From NCBI GenBank assembly GCA_002402965.1, contig DHGW01000070.1, positions 20,664-84,663 of the forward strand: a DNA stretch of 64,000 nt, written 5' to 3'. Position numbers and translations under genes: made by a program. Under the pieces are notes generated by a model. It was not told the origin of the DNA and ran no database searches. It worked only from the letters and a program-made list of their open reading frames with translations. Each line of letters begins with the position of its first letter. The stretch's first letter is position 1. This DNA comes from Bacteroidales bacterium UBA4788. GTDB taxonomy: Bacteria; Bacteroidota; Bacteroidia; Bacteroidales; VadinHA17. Positions 18,414 to 27,115 of the stretch are shown here, piece by piece.

Positions 18414-19759
18414 ACAGGATTGTAGCTCTGATACTCCTGCTTTCGGCGGCAGCACTTGCCTCAGCACAGCTGCCCGCCTTCCCCGGAGCGGAGGGATTCG
18501 GCCGTTTTACCACGGGAGGCAGGGGAGGAGCAGTCTATACCGTAACCAACCTCACCGACTCCGTGGTCAAGCCTGCAGAAGGTTCTCTCCGCTGGGCGCT
18601 GAACAAGCAGGGACCGAAGACGATAGTGTTCGCCGTCTCGGGAAACATAGAGCTTAAACGCAGGCTGAACATCTCGAAGGGTGATGTAACCATAGCCGGG
18701 CAGACAGCACCGGGCGACGGTATTTGCATCAGCGGGGAGACGGTCTCAATCGAGTCTGACAACGTGATCATAAGATATGTGAGGTTCAGGTGCGGCAACA
18801 AGGTTCCGGGTGAGGAGCCCAAAGACGCCATCTCATGCGTAAGGCAGAAGAATATAATCGTTGACCACTGTTCGATGAGCTGGTCTGTTGATGAGACAGC
18901 TTCGTTCTATGACAATGAAAACTTCACGCTTCAGTGGTGCATCATCTCTGAGAGCCTCTATGATGCCGGCCATCCCAAGGGAGAGCACGGCTACGGAGGA
19001 ATCTGGGGAGGGAAGGGAGCCTCCTTCCATCATAACCTCCTCGCGAGCCATACCAGCCGGCTGCCTCGTTTCTGCGGGGCAAGGTACCACCCTGACTCAC
19101 GGGAGACGGAGATAGTTGATTTCCGGAACAATGTCATCTTCAACTGGGGGTTTAACAGCTCCTACGGAGGAGAGATGGGCCGGCAGAACATGGTAAACAA
19201 CTTTTACAAACCCGGCCCTGCAACGAAGAAATCCGTTCTCAGTCGCATCCTGGAACCGTTTGATTCCCTGGGGATGTGGTATATATCCGGCAATTATATG
19301 CATGGCAGCCCGGCTGTCAGCTCAGATAACTGGACAGGGGTAGAGGGCGACTATGCCGGTGTGGCATCGATCCGGGCCACCAGCCCGTTCCCTTCTGCAC
19401 CGGTGAAGACGGTCAGCCCGAGGTGTGCATACAAATCTGTCCTGAGGAATGCGGGGGCAACCCTGCCTCGTCGCGACAGTTATGACAGCAGGATCATCAG
19501 TGAGACGAAGAGCGGCCATTGTGCCTACGGCGACTCTTACGGAGCCGGCACAGGCATAATCGACAGCCAGGACAGCGCCGGGGGATGGCCTCTGCTCAGA
19601 ACATATGACATCGCAGCTGACACCGACGGTGACGGCATGCCCGACAAATGGGAGACAAAACGGGGACTGAACCCGTCCGATCCCGCTGACAGAAACACTG
19701 TTGCCGCCTCAGGCCACACGATGCTTGAGGAGTACATCAACGGCATCGGAGGGAGATGA
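18410..19759 (+). CDS. Pectate lyase, PL1-like beta-helix
   Basis: This is a secreted polysaccharide lyase of 449 residues with signal peptide MNRIVALILLLSAAALASA. The mature start LPAFPGAEGFGRFTTGGRGG is typical of Bacteroidetes PL1 enzymes. Beta-helix turns follow (VTIAGQTAPGDGICISG, NVIIRYVRFRCGN, IIVDHCSMSWSVDE, ASFHHNLLASHTSRLPRFCGARYHP). The HTSRLPR segment holds the Arg expected to act as base. It cleaves polygalacturonate by Ca-dependent beta-elimination. Near the C-terminus, DTDGDGMPDKWETKRGLNPSDPAD is a thrombospondin-type-3-like calcium loop. It joins the fusion enzyme upstream and the hydrolase downstream through ATGA overlaps. Confidence 0.92.
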   Translation: MNRIVALILLLSAAALASAQLPAFPGAEGFGRFTTGGRGGAVYTVTNLTDSVVKPAEGSLRWALNKQGPKTIVFAVSGNIELKRRLNISKGDVTIAGQTAPGDGICISGETVSIESDNVIIRYVRFRCGNKVPGEEPKDAISCVRQKNIIVDHCSMSWSVDETASFYDNENFTLQWCIISESLYDAGHPKGEHGYGGIWGGKGASFHHNLLASHTSRLPRFCGARYHPDSRETEIVDFRNNVIFNWGFNSSYGGEMGRQNMVNNFYKPGPATKKSVLSRILEPFDSLGMWYISGNYMHGSPAVSSDNWTGVEGDYAGVASIRATSPFPSAPVKTVSPRCAYKSVLRNAGATLPRRDSYDSRIISETKSGHCAYGDSYGAGTGIIDSQDSAGGWPLLRTYDIAADTDGDGMPDKWETKRGLNPSDPADRNTVAASGHTMLEEYINGIGGR

Positions 19760-21519
19760 AAAACCTCTTTTTTGCTGCTGTTCTTGCCGCTCTTTCCCTG
19801 TCTGTGGCGGCACAGAACCTTCCTGGTTTCAGGGCCTCCGGGCTCTTTGACGAGCAGCAGATTGTAATTGAAGATTCACCTCCGGGCACCAGGATACTGA
19901 TCAATGCGCCTCTGCAGGGATTCGGGAATGATGACAGGGTACTGCTGGTACTGTATGCCCTCCCGAACGGCAATACAATTGAACAGACATTTGGAAAGCA
20001 GCTTAAGGAGGGTGACGACTGGCACTTTGACATTCAGCATATTGGAGCTCAGACGCGTTTCCTCAGGAATGTGATTACCGGCAGGACCGTGGTGGTGGCT
20101 TATCTTGAGAACGACCGCAAAAGCTGGCCGGCATGGAGCGCAGCCACAACTGATCACCGGGAGCAGGTCAGGAAGATGGTTGAAGAGATAACAGCTTTGT
20201 TTGCCCCGTGGGATCCTGAGCTGGTCCTCAACGGTCATAGCGGTGGAGGACGGTTCATCTTCAGTTACATCGATGCACATGAGCTGATACCTTCACAGGT
20301 GGTGCGGATAGCTTTCCTCGACAGCAACTACGGCTATGACGAAGCTCTCCACGGGCCAAAGCTGACCAGCTGGCTGAAATCGGGCTCCGGCAGGCATCTG
20401 TGCACCCTGGCATACAATGACAGCGTGGTGATCTATAACGGCAAACCGCTCGTGTCGCCGACAGGAGGCACGTGGTACCGCAGCCGGATGATGAAAGACC
20501 ACCTGTCAGGGTCTTTCCGGCTCAAAAGGATTGAGCGGGATTCATTAATATGGTACAGATCGCGCGACAGGCGGATTGAGTTTATCTTCAAACCCAATCC
20601 CGGAGGAAAGATATACCACACCCGCCAGGTGGAGTATAACGGGTTCATCCACAGCATGCTGAGCGGAACAAGACATGAGCAGCGCGGCTACCGTTACTTC
20701 GGAGAAAGAGCATATTCAGGCTTGATTTCGGATACAGCTGTCGTCCCCCTCAGGAGACTGAATATCCCGGTTCGTGATTTCTCGGCCGAGACCGGGTCAG
20801 CGTTCATGAAGCGTATCAGGGAACTGTCGCGGGAGGAGCGGGAAGAAGAAATATACCGGGCTGTGGCCTCAGGAAATATTCCGTCATTCCTCAGGGAGAC
20901 GGTGACCCTCAGGGGACTGTTCAATGATCTTAACGGAACGCCTCATACGCTGGAATATGAAGTGCTGCCTGATTATCTAGCCATCGGGAGTGATGATGAT
21001 TTCTGCCGCATCCCCATGAATCCCCGCACTGCGCAGAGGCTGGCTGACCTGTTTGGGGCTTCCTTGCTGACAGCAAAGCTTAGTGACCATATATGGTCGC
21101 AGGCAGAGGTAAAGCTGGAGCCATTCTTTTACAAGCCGGTTGGCAATGCAAATGAACTGGTGACGAAGTTTGAAGAGCATAATACGCAGATCGAAAGGCA
21201 ACTTGCGGAAGCTGGCGGAAGTCACGGTCAGCTTGTGGCGGGTATCAAGAAGGATGTGATCATCTCAGCACGCATTGATGAACGGTCTGACAGGGTGGTG
21301 ATATACGGCTGGCATAAAAGAGACGGAAGTCCTATACAGCCCGTTTACAGCGGGCATGTTTACTGGTATGTCGATTACAGTCACGGTATCCGGTTCATGA
21401 ACAGGCAGGTTCTTTTTGACGGCCATCTGGCCGATGTGGTTGAATTACTGAATGACCCCGTTCTATTCAGGGTTCTGACAGATGAGGATTCTCCGGTGGA
21501 AAGCCCATCTTATCATTAG
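19756..21519 (+). CDS. Exported two-domain hydrolase of unassigned family, last gene of the pectin operon
   Basis: This 587-residue protein has a signal peptide (MKNLFFAAVLAALSLSVAAQ). Residues about 40-310 look like an alpha/beta-hydrolase: GHSGGGR gives the nucleophile elbow with Ser162, and FLDSNYGYD (Asp189) and GFIHSM (His299) are candidate triad partners. Residues about 365-587 form a second domain with dense, probably functional motifs: YLAIGSDDDF, AGIKKD, YGWHKRDGSPIQP and WYVDYSHGIR. I do not recognise a named CAZy family. It is translated directly after the pectate lyase (ATGA overlap), so a pectin esterase or a deacylase of lyase products is a reasonable guess. Peptidase or cross-link hydrolase activity is equally open. 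Confidence 0.8.
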   Translation: MKNLFFAAVLAALSLSVAAQNLPGFRASGLFDEQQIVIEDSPPGTRILINAPLQGFGNDDRVLLVLYALPNGNTIEQTFGKQLKEGDDWHFDIQHIGAQTRFLRNVITGRTVVVAYLENDRKSWPAWSAATTDHREQVRKMVEEITALFAPWDPELVLNGHSGGGRFIFSYIDAHELIPSQVVRIAFLDSNYGYDEALHGPKLTSWLKSGSGRHLCTLAYNDSVVIYNGKPLVSPTGGTWYRSRMMKDHLSGSFRLKRIERDSLIWYRSRDRRIEFIFKPNPGGKIYHTRQVEYNGFIHSMLSGTRHEQRGYRYFGERAYSGLISDTAVVPLRRLNIPVRDFSAETGSAFMKRIRELSREEREEEIYRAVASGNIPSFLRETVTLRGLFNDLNGTPHTLEYEVLPDYLAIGSDDDFCRIPMNPRTAQRLADLFGASLLTAKLSDHIWSQAEVKLEPFFYKPVGNANELVTKFEEHNTQIERQLAEAGGSHGQLVAGIKKDVIISARIDERSDRVVIYGWHKRDGSPIQPVYSGHVYWYVDYSHGIRFMNRQVLFDGHLADVVELLNDPVLFRVLTDEDSPVESPSYH

Positions 21520-21562
21520 AAAGTAACACGGGTCTCAATTATAATTGTTAATTTAGAGGTTC

Positions 21563-21580
21563 TTTGAGTGTGAACTCAAA
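21563..21580. repeat. Short AT-rich inverted repeat after the pectin operon
   Basis: TTTGAGT-GTGA-ACTCAAA is a perfect 7-bp stem with a four-base loop, 44 bases after the last operon gene. It has no T-run on the plus strand. It may be a weak operon-end hairpin or a protein site ahead of the small stress gene. Confidence 0.4.
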
Positions 21581-21643
21581 TTGATTGAACATGATTTGTA
21601 TTCTATAGGACCCTTAAGTATTAATCTAACAAAAGACAGGATT

Positions 21644-21892
21644 ATGGAAATTCTCGTGAGTATTCTCATCGGAGCTGCAGCCGGGTGGCTTGGCAGCATG
21701 ATCTACAGGGGAAGCGGCCTGGGTCTGCTGGGCAACATTATCGTGGGTATTATTGGTGGCCCTCTGGGTTACTGGATACTTGGCAAGCTTGGTGTAACAC
21801 TTGGTGGAGGCTGGGTTGGTGCCATACTGACCGGTGCTATTGGCGCCATAGTCATACTCCTTCTTATCAATTTGATTTTCAAGAAAAAGTAA
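21644..21892 (+). CDS. GlsB/YeaQ/YmgE-family stress-response membrane protein
   Basis: This is an 82-residue protein with three predicted membrane helices rich in glycine: MEILVSILIGAAAGWLGSMI, LLGNIIVGIIGGPLGYWIL and VGAILTGAIGAIVILLLINLIF, ending in a lysine tail FKKK. The pattern and length match the transglycosylase-associated/GlsB family of general stress proteins, whose biochemical role is not settled. The ATG at 21644 is preferred over one 63 bases upstream because it begins exactly at the conserved first helix. It stands alone between the pectin operon and a convergent amidohydrolase gene. Confidence 0.88.
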   Translation: MEILVSILIGAAAGWLGSMIYRGSGLGLLGNIIVGIIGGPLGYWILGKLGVTLGGGWVGAILTGAIGAIVILLLINLIFKKK

Positions 21893-21971
21893 AGAGCTTA
21901 CGTTCCGGCAGGTCAGGCGGTCATTCCCGGCCGCCATGACTTGTCCGGGATCAACCCGGGGTAAGGCAATA

Positions 21972-23630
21972 CTACTTTCCTGTATATCCCGGTCCGCGGA
22001 CGACCCTGCCGGGGGTGGCGCCGGTATGCTCTCCGTAGCGCAGGACCTGTACTCCGTTTACAAAGACATGCGTCATTCCGGTGGATAGCTGATGCGGGTT
22101 TTCAAAGGTTGAGTGATCCTGTATCTTCGCGGGATCAAATACCACCACGTCGGCATAGAATCCCTCCTTCAGTGCACCACGCCTGTCGATCTTCATATTG
22201 GTTGCCGGAAGTGTGGTAAGTCTTCGTATTGCCTCCTCGAGGGATATTACCTGCTCGTCACGCACATACTTACCAAGGAGACGCGCAAAGTTGCCATATG
22301 CACGGGGGTGGGTGGCTGATTTCAGAAAAACGCCCTCAGGCGCCATCGATTTGCCGTCTGATCCGAACATCATCCATGGCTGTGCTATTTGTTTCCTCAG
22401 GTTGTCTTCAGACATGGAAAAGAACACCGCATCCACATTGCTGTTGTCATCAATGACAAGGTCCATTACGGTCTCTTCAGGTGATTTGCCCCTCATGGCT
22501 GCAATCTCCGCAAGAGTTTTTCCCTGCAGGTATTTCAGTGAATCGGTATTGAAACCTATTAACAGCACCTTTTCGGGCGTACCCTGTTTTCTCATGATTG
22601 TCTTAATGATCTCCGGACCTACAACCTTCCTGATCGCAGGGTCCTTCAGCCTGGAAACCCATTTTTCGAAACCGCCCTCCTGCACCCATTCCGGCATCAG
22701 GATCCCGAGTCCTGTCGAGCTTGCAGGGTAGTTGTACATATCTGCAGTGATATGCAGCCCCGCTGCACGGGCTGAGTCAATCTTTTCAATCGCCCTGTCA
22801 AGTTTGTCCCAGTTGGTCCGGCCTACCTGCTTGAGGTGGTAGATCTCAGACCTGATACCTGTCTCGTGAGGCACCCTGAGAAAATCGTCAATGGCTTCGA
22901 GGAAGGTCTCATCCTCGTTCCGGATGTGCGATATATACATGCCGTCATACTCTTTTGCCACGCGGCACAGCTCTGCCAGCTCTTCAGTGGATGCAAAGCT
23001 GGCAGGAATATATTCAAGTGCTGAGCTGACACCAACGGCTCCTTCCTCCATTGCCTGCCTGACAAGCATCTTCATCGAGTCCATCTCGGCTGCTGTCGGC
23101 GGACGGTCGTCGTACCCCACCGTATGTATACGCAGTGTTGAGGTGCCAACGAATGATGCTATGTTCGTTGAAACACCCCTCTTCTCCAGATATTCGAGGT
23201 ACTCACCAAGTGTGGACCATTCTATATCATACTTTATATCGCCCTGCGAGGCCTTCATTTCAAGCTTCATGCTTTCGTTCCACGGCCCCCAGGAATCACT
23301 CTCGCCGAGCACCTCCAGTGTCACTCCCTGGCAGATGTCACCAAGAGACCTCCCGTCTTCGATTAGCGACTCCACTGCCCAGCTGAGCATATTGATAAAT
23401 CCAGGCGCAACCGTCAGGCCGGTTGCATCAATCTCAGTGACGCCGTTGGCTTTCTTAAGGTCTCCGATGGATGTAATGGTGTCAGACATAATACCAATAT
23501 CAGCCCTGTAGACGGCATTGCCAGAGCCGTCAATGATACTGCCGTTTTTTATAAGAACATCATAAGTGTCAGTTGTTGAGCAACCGAAAAATATTAACAA
23601 CAGGGGAAAAAGTGCTTTTAAAAGTCTCAT
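21972..23630 (-). CDS. D-aminoacylase-like amidohydrolase, lipoprotein
   Basis: This is a predicted lipoprotein of 552 residues (MRLLKALFPLLLIFFGC, lipid Cys17; a start 54 bases upstream would hide the signal). The frame matches N-acyl-D-amino-acid deacylases: DVLIKNGSIIDGSGN at the N-terminus, AVGVSSALEYIPA, YISHIRNED and EIYHLKQVG (two metal-type His), then a C-terminal RRLTTLPATNMKIDRRGALKEGFYADVVVFDP. The usual PGF(I/V)DxHxH metal motif is replaced by PGFINMLSWA, and the position of the conserved metal Cys (GNCG) reads GVTLEVLGESDS. Such variants either use another metal arrangement or have a changed substrate. It probably works in the periplasm on D-amino-acid derivatives. Confidence 0.82.
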   Translation of the reverse strand: MRLLKALFPLLLIFFGCSTTDTYDVLIKNGSIIDGSGNAVYRADIGIMSDTITSIGDLKKANGVTEIDATGLTVAPGFINMLSWAVESLIEDGRSLGDICQGVTLEVLGESDSWGPWNESMKLEMKASQGDIKYDIEWSTLGEYLEYLEKRGVSTNIASFVGTSTLRIHTVGYDDRPPTAAEMDSMKMLVRQAMEEGAVGVSSALEYIPASFASTEELAELCRVAKEYDGMYISHIRNEDETFLEAIDDFLRVPHETGIRSEIYHLKQVGRTNWDKLDRAIEKIDSARAAGLHITADMYNYPASSTGLGILMPEWVQEGGFEKWVSRLKDPAIRKVVGPEIIKTIMRKQGTPEKVLLIGFNTDSLKYLQGKTLAEIAAMRGKSPEETVMDLVIDDNSNVDAVFFSMSEDNLRKQIAQPWMMFGSDGKSMAPEGVFLKSATHPRAYGNFARLLGKYVRDEQVISLEEAIRRLTTLPATNMKIDRRGALKEGFYADVVVFDPAKIQDHSTFENPHQLSTGMTHVFVNGVQVLRYGEHTGATPGRVVRGPGYTGK

Positions 23631-23959
23631 CGCAGGGGAAGATTTATGTGAAATTAACGGTAAAGAGATAGTAAATCTATTCAAAACATTTCATTTTATT
23701 CTGCAGGCGGGATAAAATTTAGCCTTCCCGGATTATATGTATTACATATTGTTTCATCATTTAACCTGTCGCCTGTTGGGCGGCCGCGATTTTTGACATT
23801 TACTCAAGGCTCCATCTAATGTGCCTCACAGTATATGGCTCCAATGAATTAAGCTGTATGCTTTAAAACAGTATGATGTAATACAAATTTTTTTCAATTA
23901 TTATTTTTTTCGTTATAACTTGTGAGAGCAAACCTATATAAACTAACATTCTATTTTTC
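23631..23959. other. Divergent AT-rich intergenic region before the second SusC gene
   Basis: This region separates the amidohydrolase gene from the divergent SusC gene. I see no gene in it. TAACTTGT at about 23916 is a poor match to the Bacteroidota -7 element and could drive the SusC gene. A GCGGCCGC octamer lies near 23780. Long T and A runs at 23886-23911 make it clearly more AT-rich than its surroundings. Confidence 0.6.
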
Positions 23960-26900
23960 ATGAAAAAACTGATCTTCATTCTCATGTCGGTATTGTTTGT
24001 CAACGCCGGCATGGCACAGACACGGGTTACCGGGACGGTAACCGCCTCTGAAGATGGTTCTCCGATCCCGTATGCAGTTGTACTGTTAAAGGGATCGAGA
24101 GGAGTAGGAACCAACACAGATGCTGAAGGCAGATACAGCCTTGGCAATGTCCCTTCCGACGCTGTACTCGTATTCAGCTATGTCGGTTACAAGACGCAGG
24201 AGATCCAGGTAGCCGGAAGGACCGTGGTCAATGTTGAGATGGTTACAGATGCTCTTGCTCTGGATGAAGTGATTGTTGTTGCTTACGGTACATCCACAAA
24301 AGGCACCTACACAGGTGCGGCAAGCGTAGTAAAAGCTGATGCACTCAAGGATGCCTCTACTGTCTCCTTCGAGAATGTTATGGGAGGCAAGGTCGCAGGC
24401 CTGCAGATCACTACCCTCTCCGGGCAGGCAGGATCTGCATCCTCCATCAGGGTTCGAGGCATAGGCTCAATGAATGCCTCAAATGAGCCGCTCTATGTCA
24501 TTGATGGTATCCCCGTTATTTCAGGCAACGTTTCCCAGCTGTCCGGTGAGATTTATACCACAAACAATGTAATGAACACCATTAATCCTAATGACATTGA
24601 ATCAATTACGGTTTTGAAGGATGCAGCTGCATCTGCATTATATGGTTCAAGGGCTGCCAATGGTGTTATAGTCATAACTACAAAACAGGGCAAGAAGGGG
24701 AAACCAGTGATTAATTTCAAGGCTTCAGTGGGCCTGACTCCGTCCTATGCTACGGATAACTTTGAAGTGGCGCCCATTGAACAGCAACTTGAACTCTATT
24801 ATGAAAATTTCTGGAACGCCGGAGTTTATTATGAAGGGCTTACACCGGAAGATGCAAGTGCCGATGCCTGTGCCGCCTTTAATAAGAGGTTCAGTAAGCA
24901 TGGATACATAATGTCGGCACCTGACAATACGGTCAACTCGCTCACAATTACCGGCGACAGGGCAGGACGATATTATAACTGGGATTCTGTCCTTTTCCGG
25001 ACTGAGGTCTATCAGACCTATGATCTCTCAGTAAGCGGCGCCACCGAAACGTCAAACTATTACACCTCGTTCTCTTATGCAAATGATTTAGGGCGCACCA
25101 CGATAAATAATTTTGACCGGATAACGGGCAGAATTAATTTTTCCCAGGAAGTAGGAAAATTTATTGAGTTTGCATCCAACATAAACATTTCCAGCAGCAT
25201 GAAGAAGGGATTTAATGACACCCGCTCCATGCAGAGTAACTATTTCATGCAGAGCCGTAATGTACTGTGGCCCCTTTACTGGCCGACTGACATTGCCACA
25301 GGTGAGCCCTGGACAGCCAGGTATGGCAGTTATGCGCTGAACCCGGTTTTTCAAAATGAGCAATTTGATAATAACTCAAAAACATTCAGGGTAATGGCTA
25401 ATGAATCTGTCACTGTTAAGATTCTGCCGGAGCTGTTCTTAAAATCTATTTTCTCATATGACAACACACAGGTTAATGATCATCTCTATTACAGTCCTCT
25501 GCATTATTACGGAGCCGCTACTACCGGTGAAATAACCGAGACAAGCACAAAAATAACCAAGCTTGTCTCCTCAACTACACTTAATTTTAATAAGAAATTC
25601 GCTCAAAGACACAATGTAGGGGTTCTTCTGGGCTGGGAAGCTGAAAAGAATCAGACCGACTATCAGCGGGCCATAGGCACAAACCTTCCAACGAGTGCCC
25701 TCCACACGGTGGCAACCGCCGGGAAGTTTGATGCCAGTGCGTACTTTTGGGGCAACACAATGCTTTCAATGCTCTCACGTGCAGAATATAATTTTGATGA
25801 CAAGTATTATGCTTCAGCTTCGTTCCGTCGTGACGGTTCATCACGTCTGGGTTCCAACACACGGTGGGGTAATTTCTGGTCAGTCGCCGGATCGTGGAGA
25901 ATTGACCAGGAACCGTTCATGGATAACGTTCCCGTTATCTCCAGCCTAAGGCTGAGAGCATCCTACGGTGTTAACGGCACTCTGCCGTCAGCCAACTACG
26001 GCTGGCGTTCCCTGACAAGCTATACAGACAATTATATGGAACAGCCGGGAAGCAGTCTAAGTTCTATTGCTGATGCGAACCTGTCATGGGAGACAAGCTA
26101 TACATCCAATTTAGCACTGGAATTCGGCCTTTTTGAACAACGTATCTCGGGTTCATTGGAGTTCTTTAACAGAAACTCAAAAGACCTCTTACAGGATGTG
26201 CCTATTTCAACGGTGACCGGGTTCTCCTCCACACTGAAAAACATAGGGGAGATAAACAACAAAGGACTTGAATTTGAGCTCTATGGAGACATTTTAAGAA
26301 AGTCCGGATTCACATGGAGTGCAGGTCTGACAGCTTCACACGTGAAGTCAACAGTTACAAAGTTATATGGCGATCAGGATATTATCTGGTGGGATCCGAC
26401 CGGTGGAGACGACAGGGCACAATTTATTTATACCGAGGGTGAATCAACACTGGCACTATATGGCCTTGAATGGGCCGGCGTGGAGGATGAGACCGGGAAG
26501 AATCTCTGGTTCCTTAATAATGATGTACCATCGACTCTGATGGTTGACGGCCGCCCTGCCACTTATGAATTCAGGGACGCCTCTGAGGTAATTATCGGCG
26601 ATGTCCATCCCTTCCTGTTTGGTGGGATTAATACTAATCTGGGCTGGAAGGGCCTGACGTTGTCTCTTAACTTCTCCTATAAACTCGGAGGACAAACATA
26701 TGATGCTGTCAGTAGGGACGTAAATGAAGATGGCTACTACTGGGAAAGGATGATGTCTCAGGATTGTTATGACAACAGATGGACCCCGGAGAACAAGGAT
26801 GCATTATATCCGATGCGTATAGCCATAGATCTTGAAGATGCTCTGCAGTATAGCAGCAGACACATGCACCCGGCAGATTATCTCAGGCTTAAGGGTATAA

Positions 26901-27097
26901 CACTTGGTTATGACCTTCCTGTGAATGTTGTAAACAAGCTTAAGATCTCAGGCGCAAGGGTTTTCTTTAACGGTGCAAATCTGATGACCCTGGCAGCATG
27001 GAAGGTGTACGACCCGGAAGTTAACGAATATGGCACCAGGGGATATGAATTGCCGCTGGGTAAGACATATACTTTTGGAATTGAAGCCAGTTTCTGA
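23960..27097 (+). CDS. SusC/RagA-family TonB-dependent transporter (second pair)
   Basis: This is a 1045-residue outer-membrane transporter. The signal peptide MKKLIFILMSVLFVNAGMAQ is followed by a carboxypeptidase-like domain (TGTVTASEDGSPIPYAVVLLKG), the TonB-box-like VIVVAYGTSTKG, and plug motifs IRVRGIGSMNASNEPLYVIDGIPV and VLKDAAASALYGSRAANGVI. The barrel ends in FGIEASF. It forms a pair with the SusD gene 18 bases downstream. No polysaccharide-degrading enzyme adjoins the pair, so its cargo is open: glycans cut elsewhere, or peptides as in RagAB. The reading frame looks more AT-rich in third positions than the pectin-locus SusC. Confidence 0.95.
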   Translation: MKKLIFILMSVLFVNAGMAQTRVTGTVTASEDGSPIPYAVVLLKGSRGVGTNTDAEGRYSLGNVPSDAVLVFSYVGYKTQEIQVAGRTVVNVEMVTDALALDEVIVVAYGTSTKGTYTGAASVVKADALKDASTVSFENVMGGKVAGLQITTLSGQAGSASSIRVRGIGSMNASNEPLYVIDGIPVISGNVSQLSGEIYTTNNVMNTINPNDIESITVLKDAAASALYGSRAANGVIVITTKQGKKGKPVINFKASVGLTPSYATDNFEVAPIEQQLELYYENFWNAGVYYEGLTPEDASADACAAFNKRFSKHGYIMSAPDNTVNSLTITGDRAGRYYNWDSVLFRTEVYQTYDLSVSGATETSNYYTSFSYANDLGRTTINNFDRITGRINFSQEVGKFIEFASNINISSSMKKGFNDTRSMQSNYFMQSRNVLWPLYWPTDIATGEPWTARYGSYALNPVFQNEQFDNNSKTFRVMANESVTVKILPELFLKSIFSYDNTQVNDHLYYSPLHYYGAATTGEITETSTKITKLVSSTTLNFNKKFAQRHNVGVLLGWEAEKNQTDYQRAIGTNLPTSALHTVATAGKFDASAYFWGNTMLSMLSRAEYNFDDKYYASASFRRDGSSRLGSNTRWGNFWSVAGSWRIDQEPFMDNVPVISSLRLRASYGVNGTLPSANYGWRSLTSYTDNYMEQPGSSLSSIADANLSWETSYTSNLALEFGLFEQRISGSLEFFNRNSKDLLQDVPISTVTGFSSTLKNIGEINNKGLEFELYGDILRKSGFTWSAGLTASHVKSTVTKLYGDQDIIWWDPTGGDDRAQFIYTEGESTLALYGLEWAGVEDETGKNLWFLNNDVPSTLMVDGRPATYEFRDASEVIIGDVHPFLFGGINTNLGWKGLTLSLNFSYKLGGQTYDAVSRDVNEDGYYWERMMSQDCYDNRWTPENKDALYPMRIAIDLEDALQYSSRHMHPADYLRLKGITLGYDLPVNVVNKLKISGARVFFNGANLMTLAAWKVYDPEVNEYGTRGYELPLGKTYTFGIEASF

Positions 27098-27115
27098 TCT
27101 TAAAATGGTACTACG

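Noticed and set aside
22891..23511. 206-codon plus-strand frame opposite the amidohydrolase
   Set aside because: Serine-rich shadow composition typical of antisense frames; the amidohydrolase is clearly the real gene.
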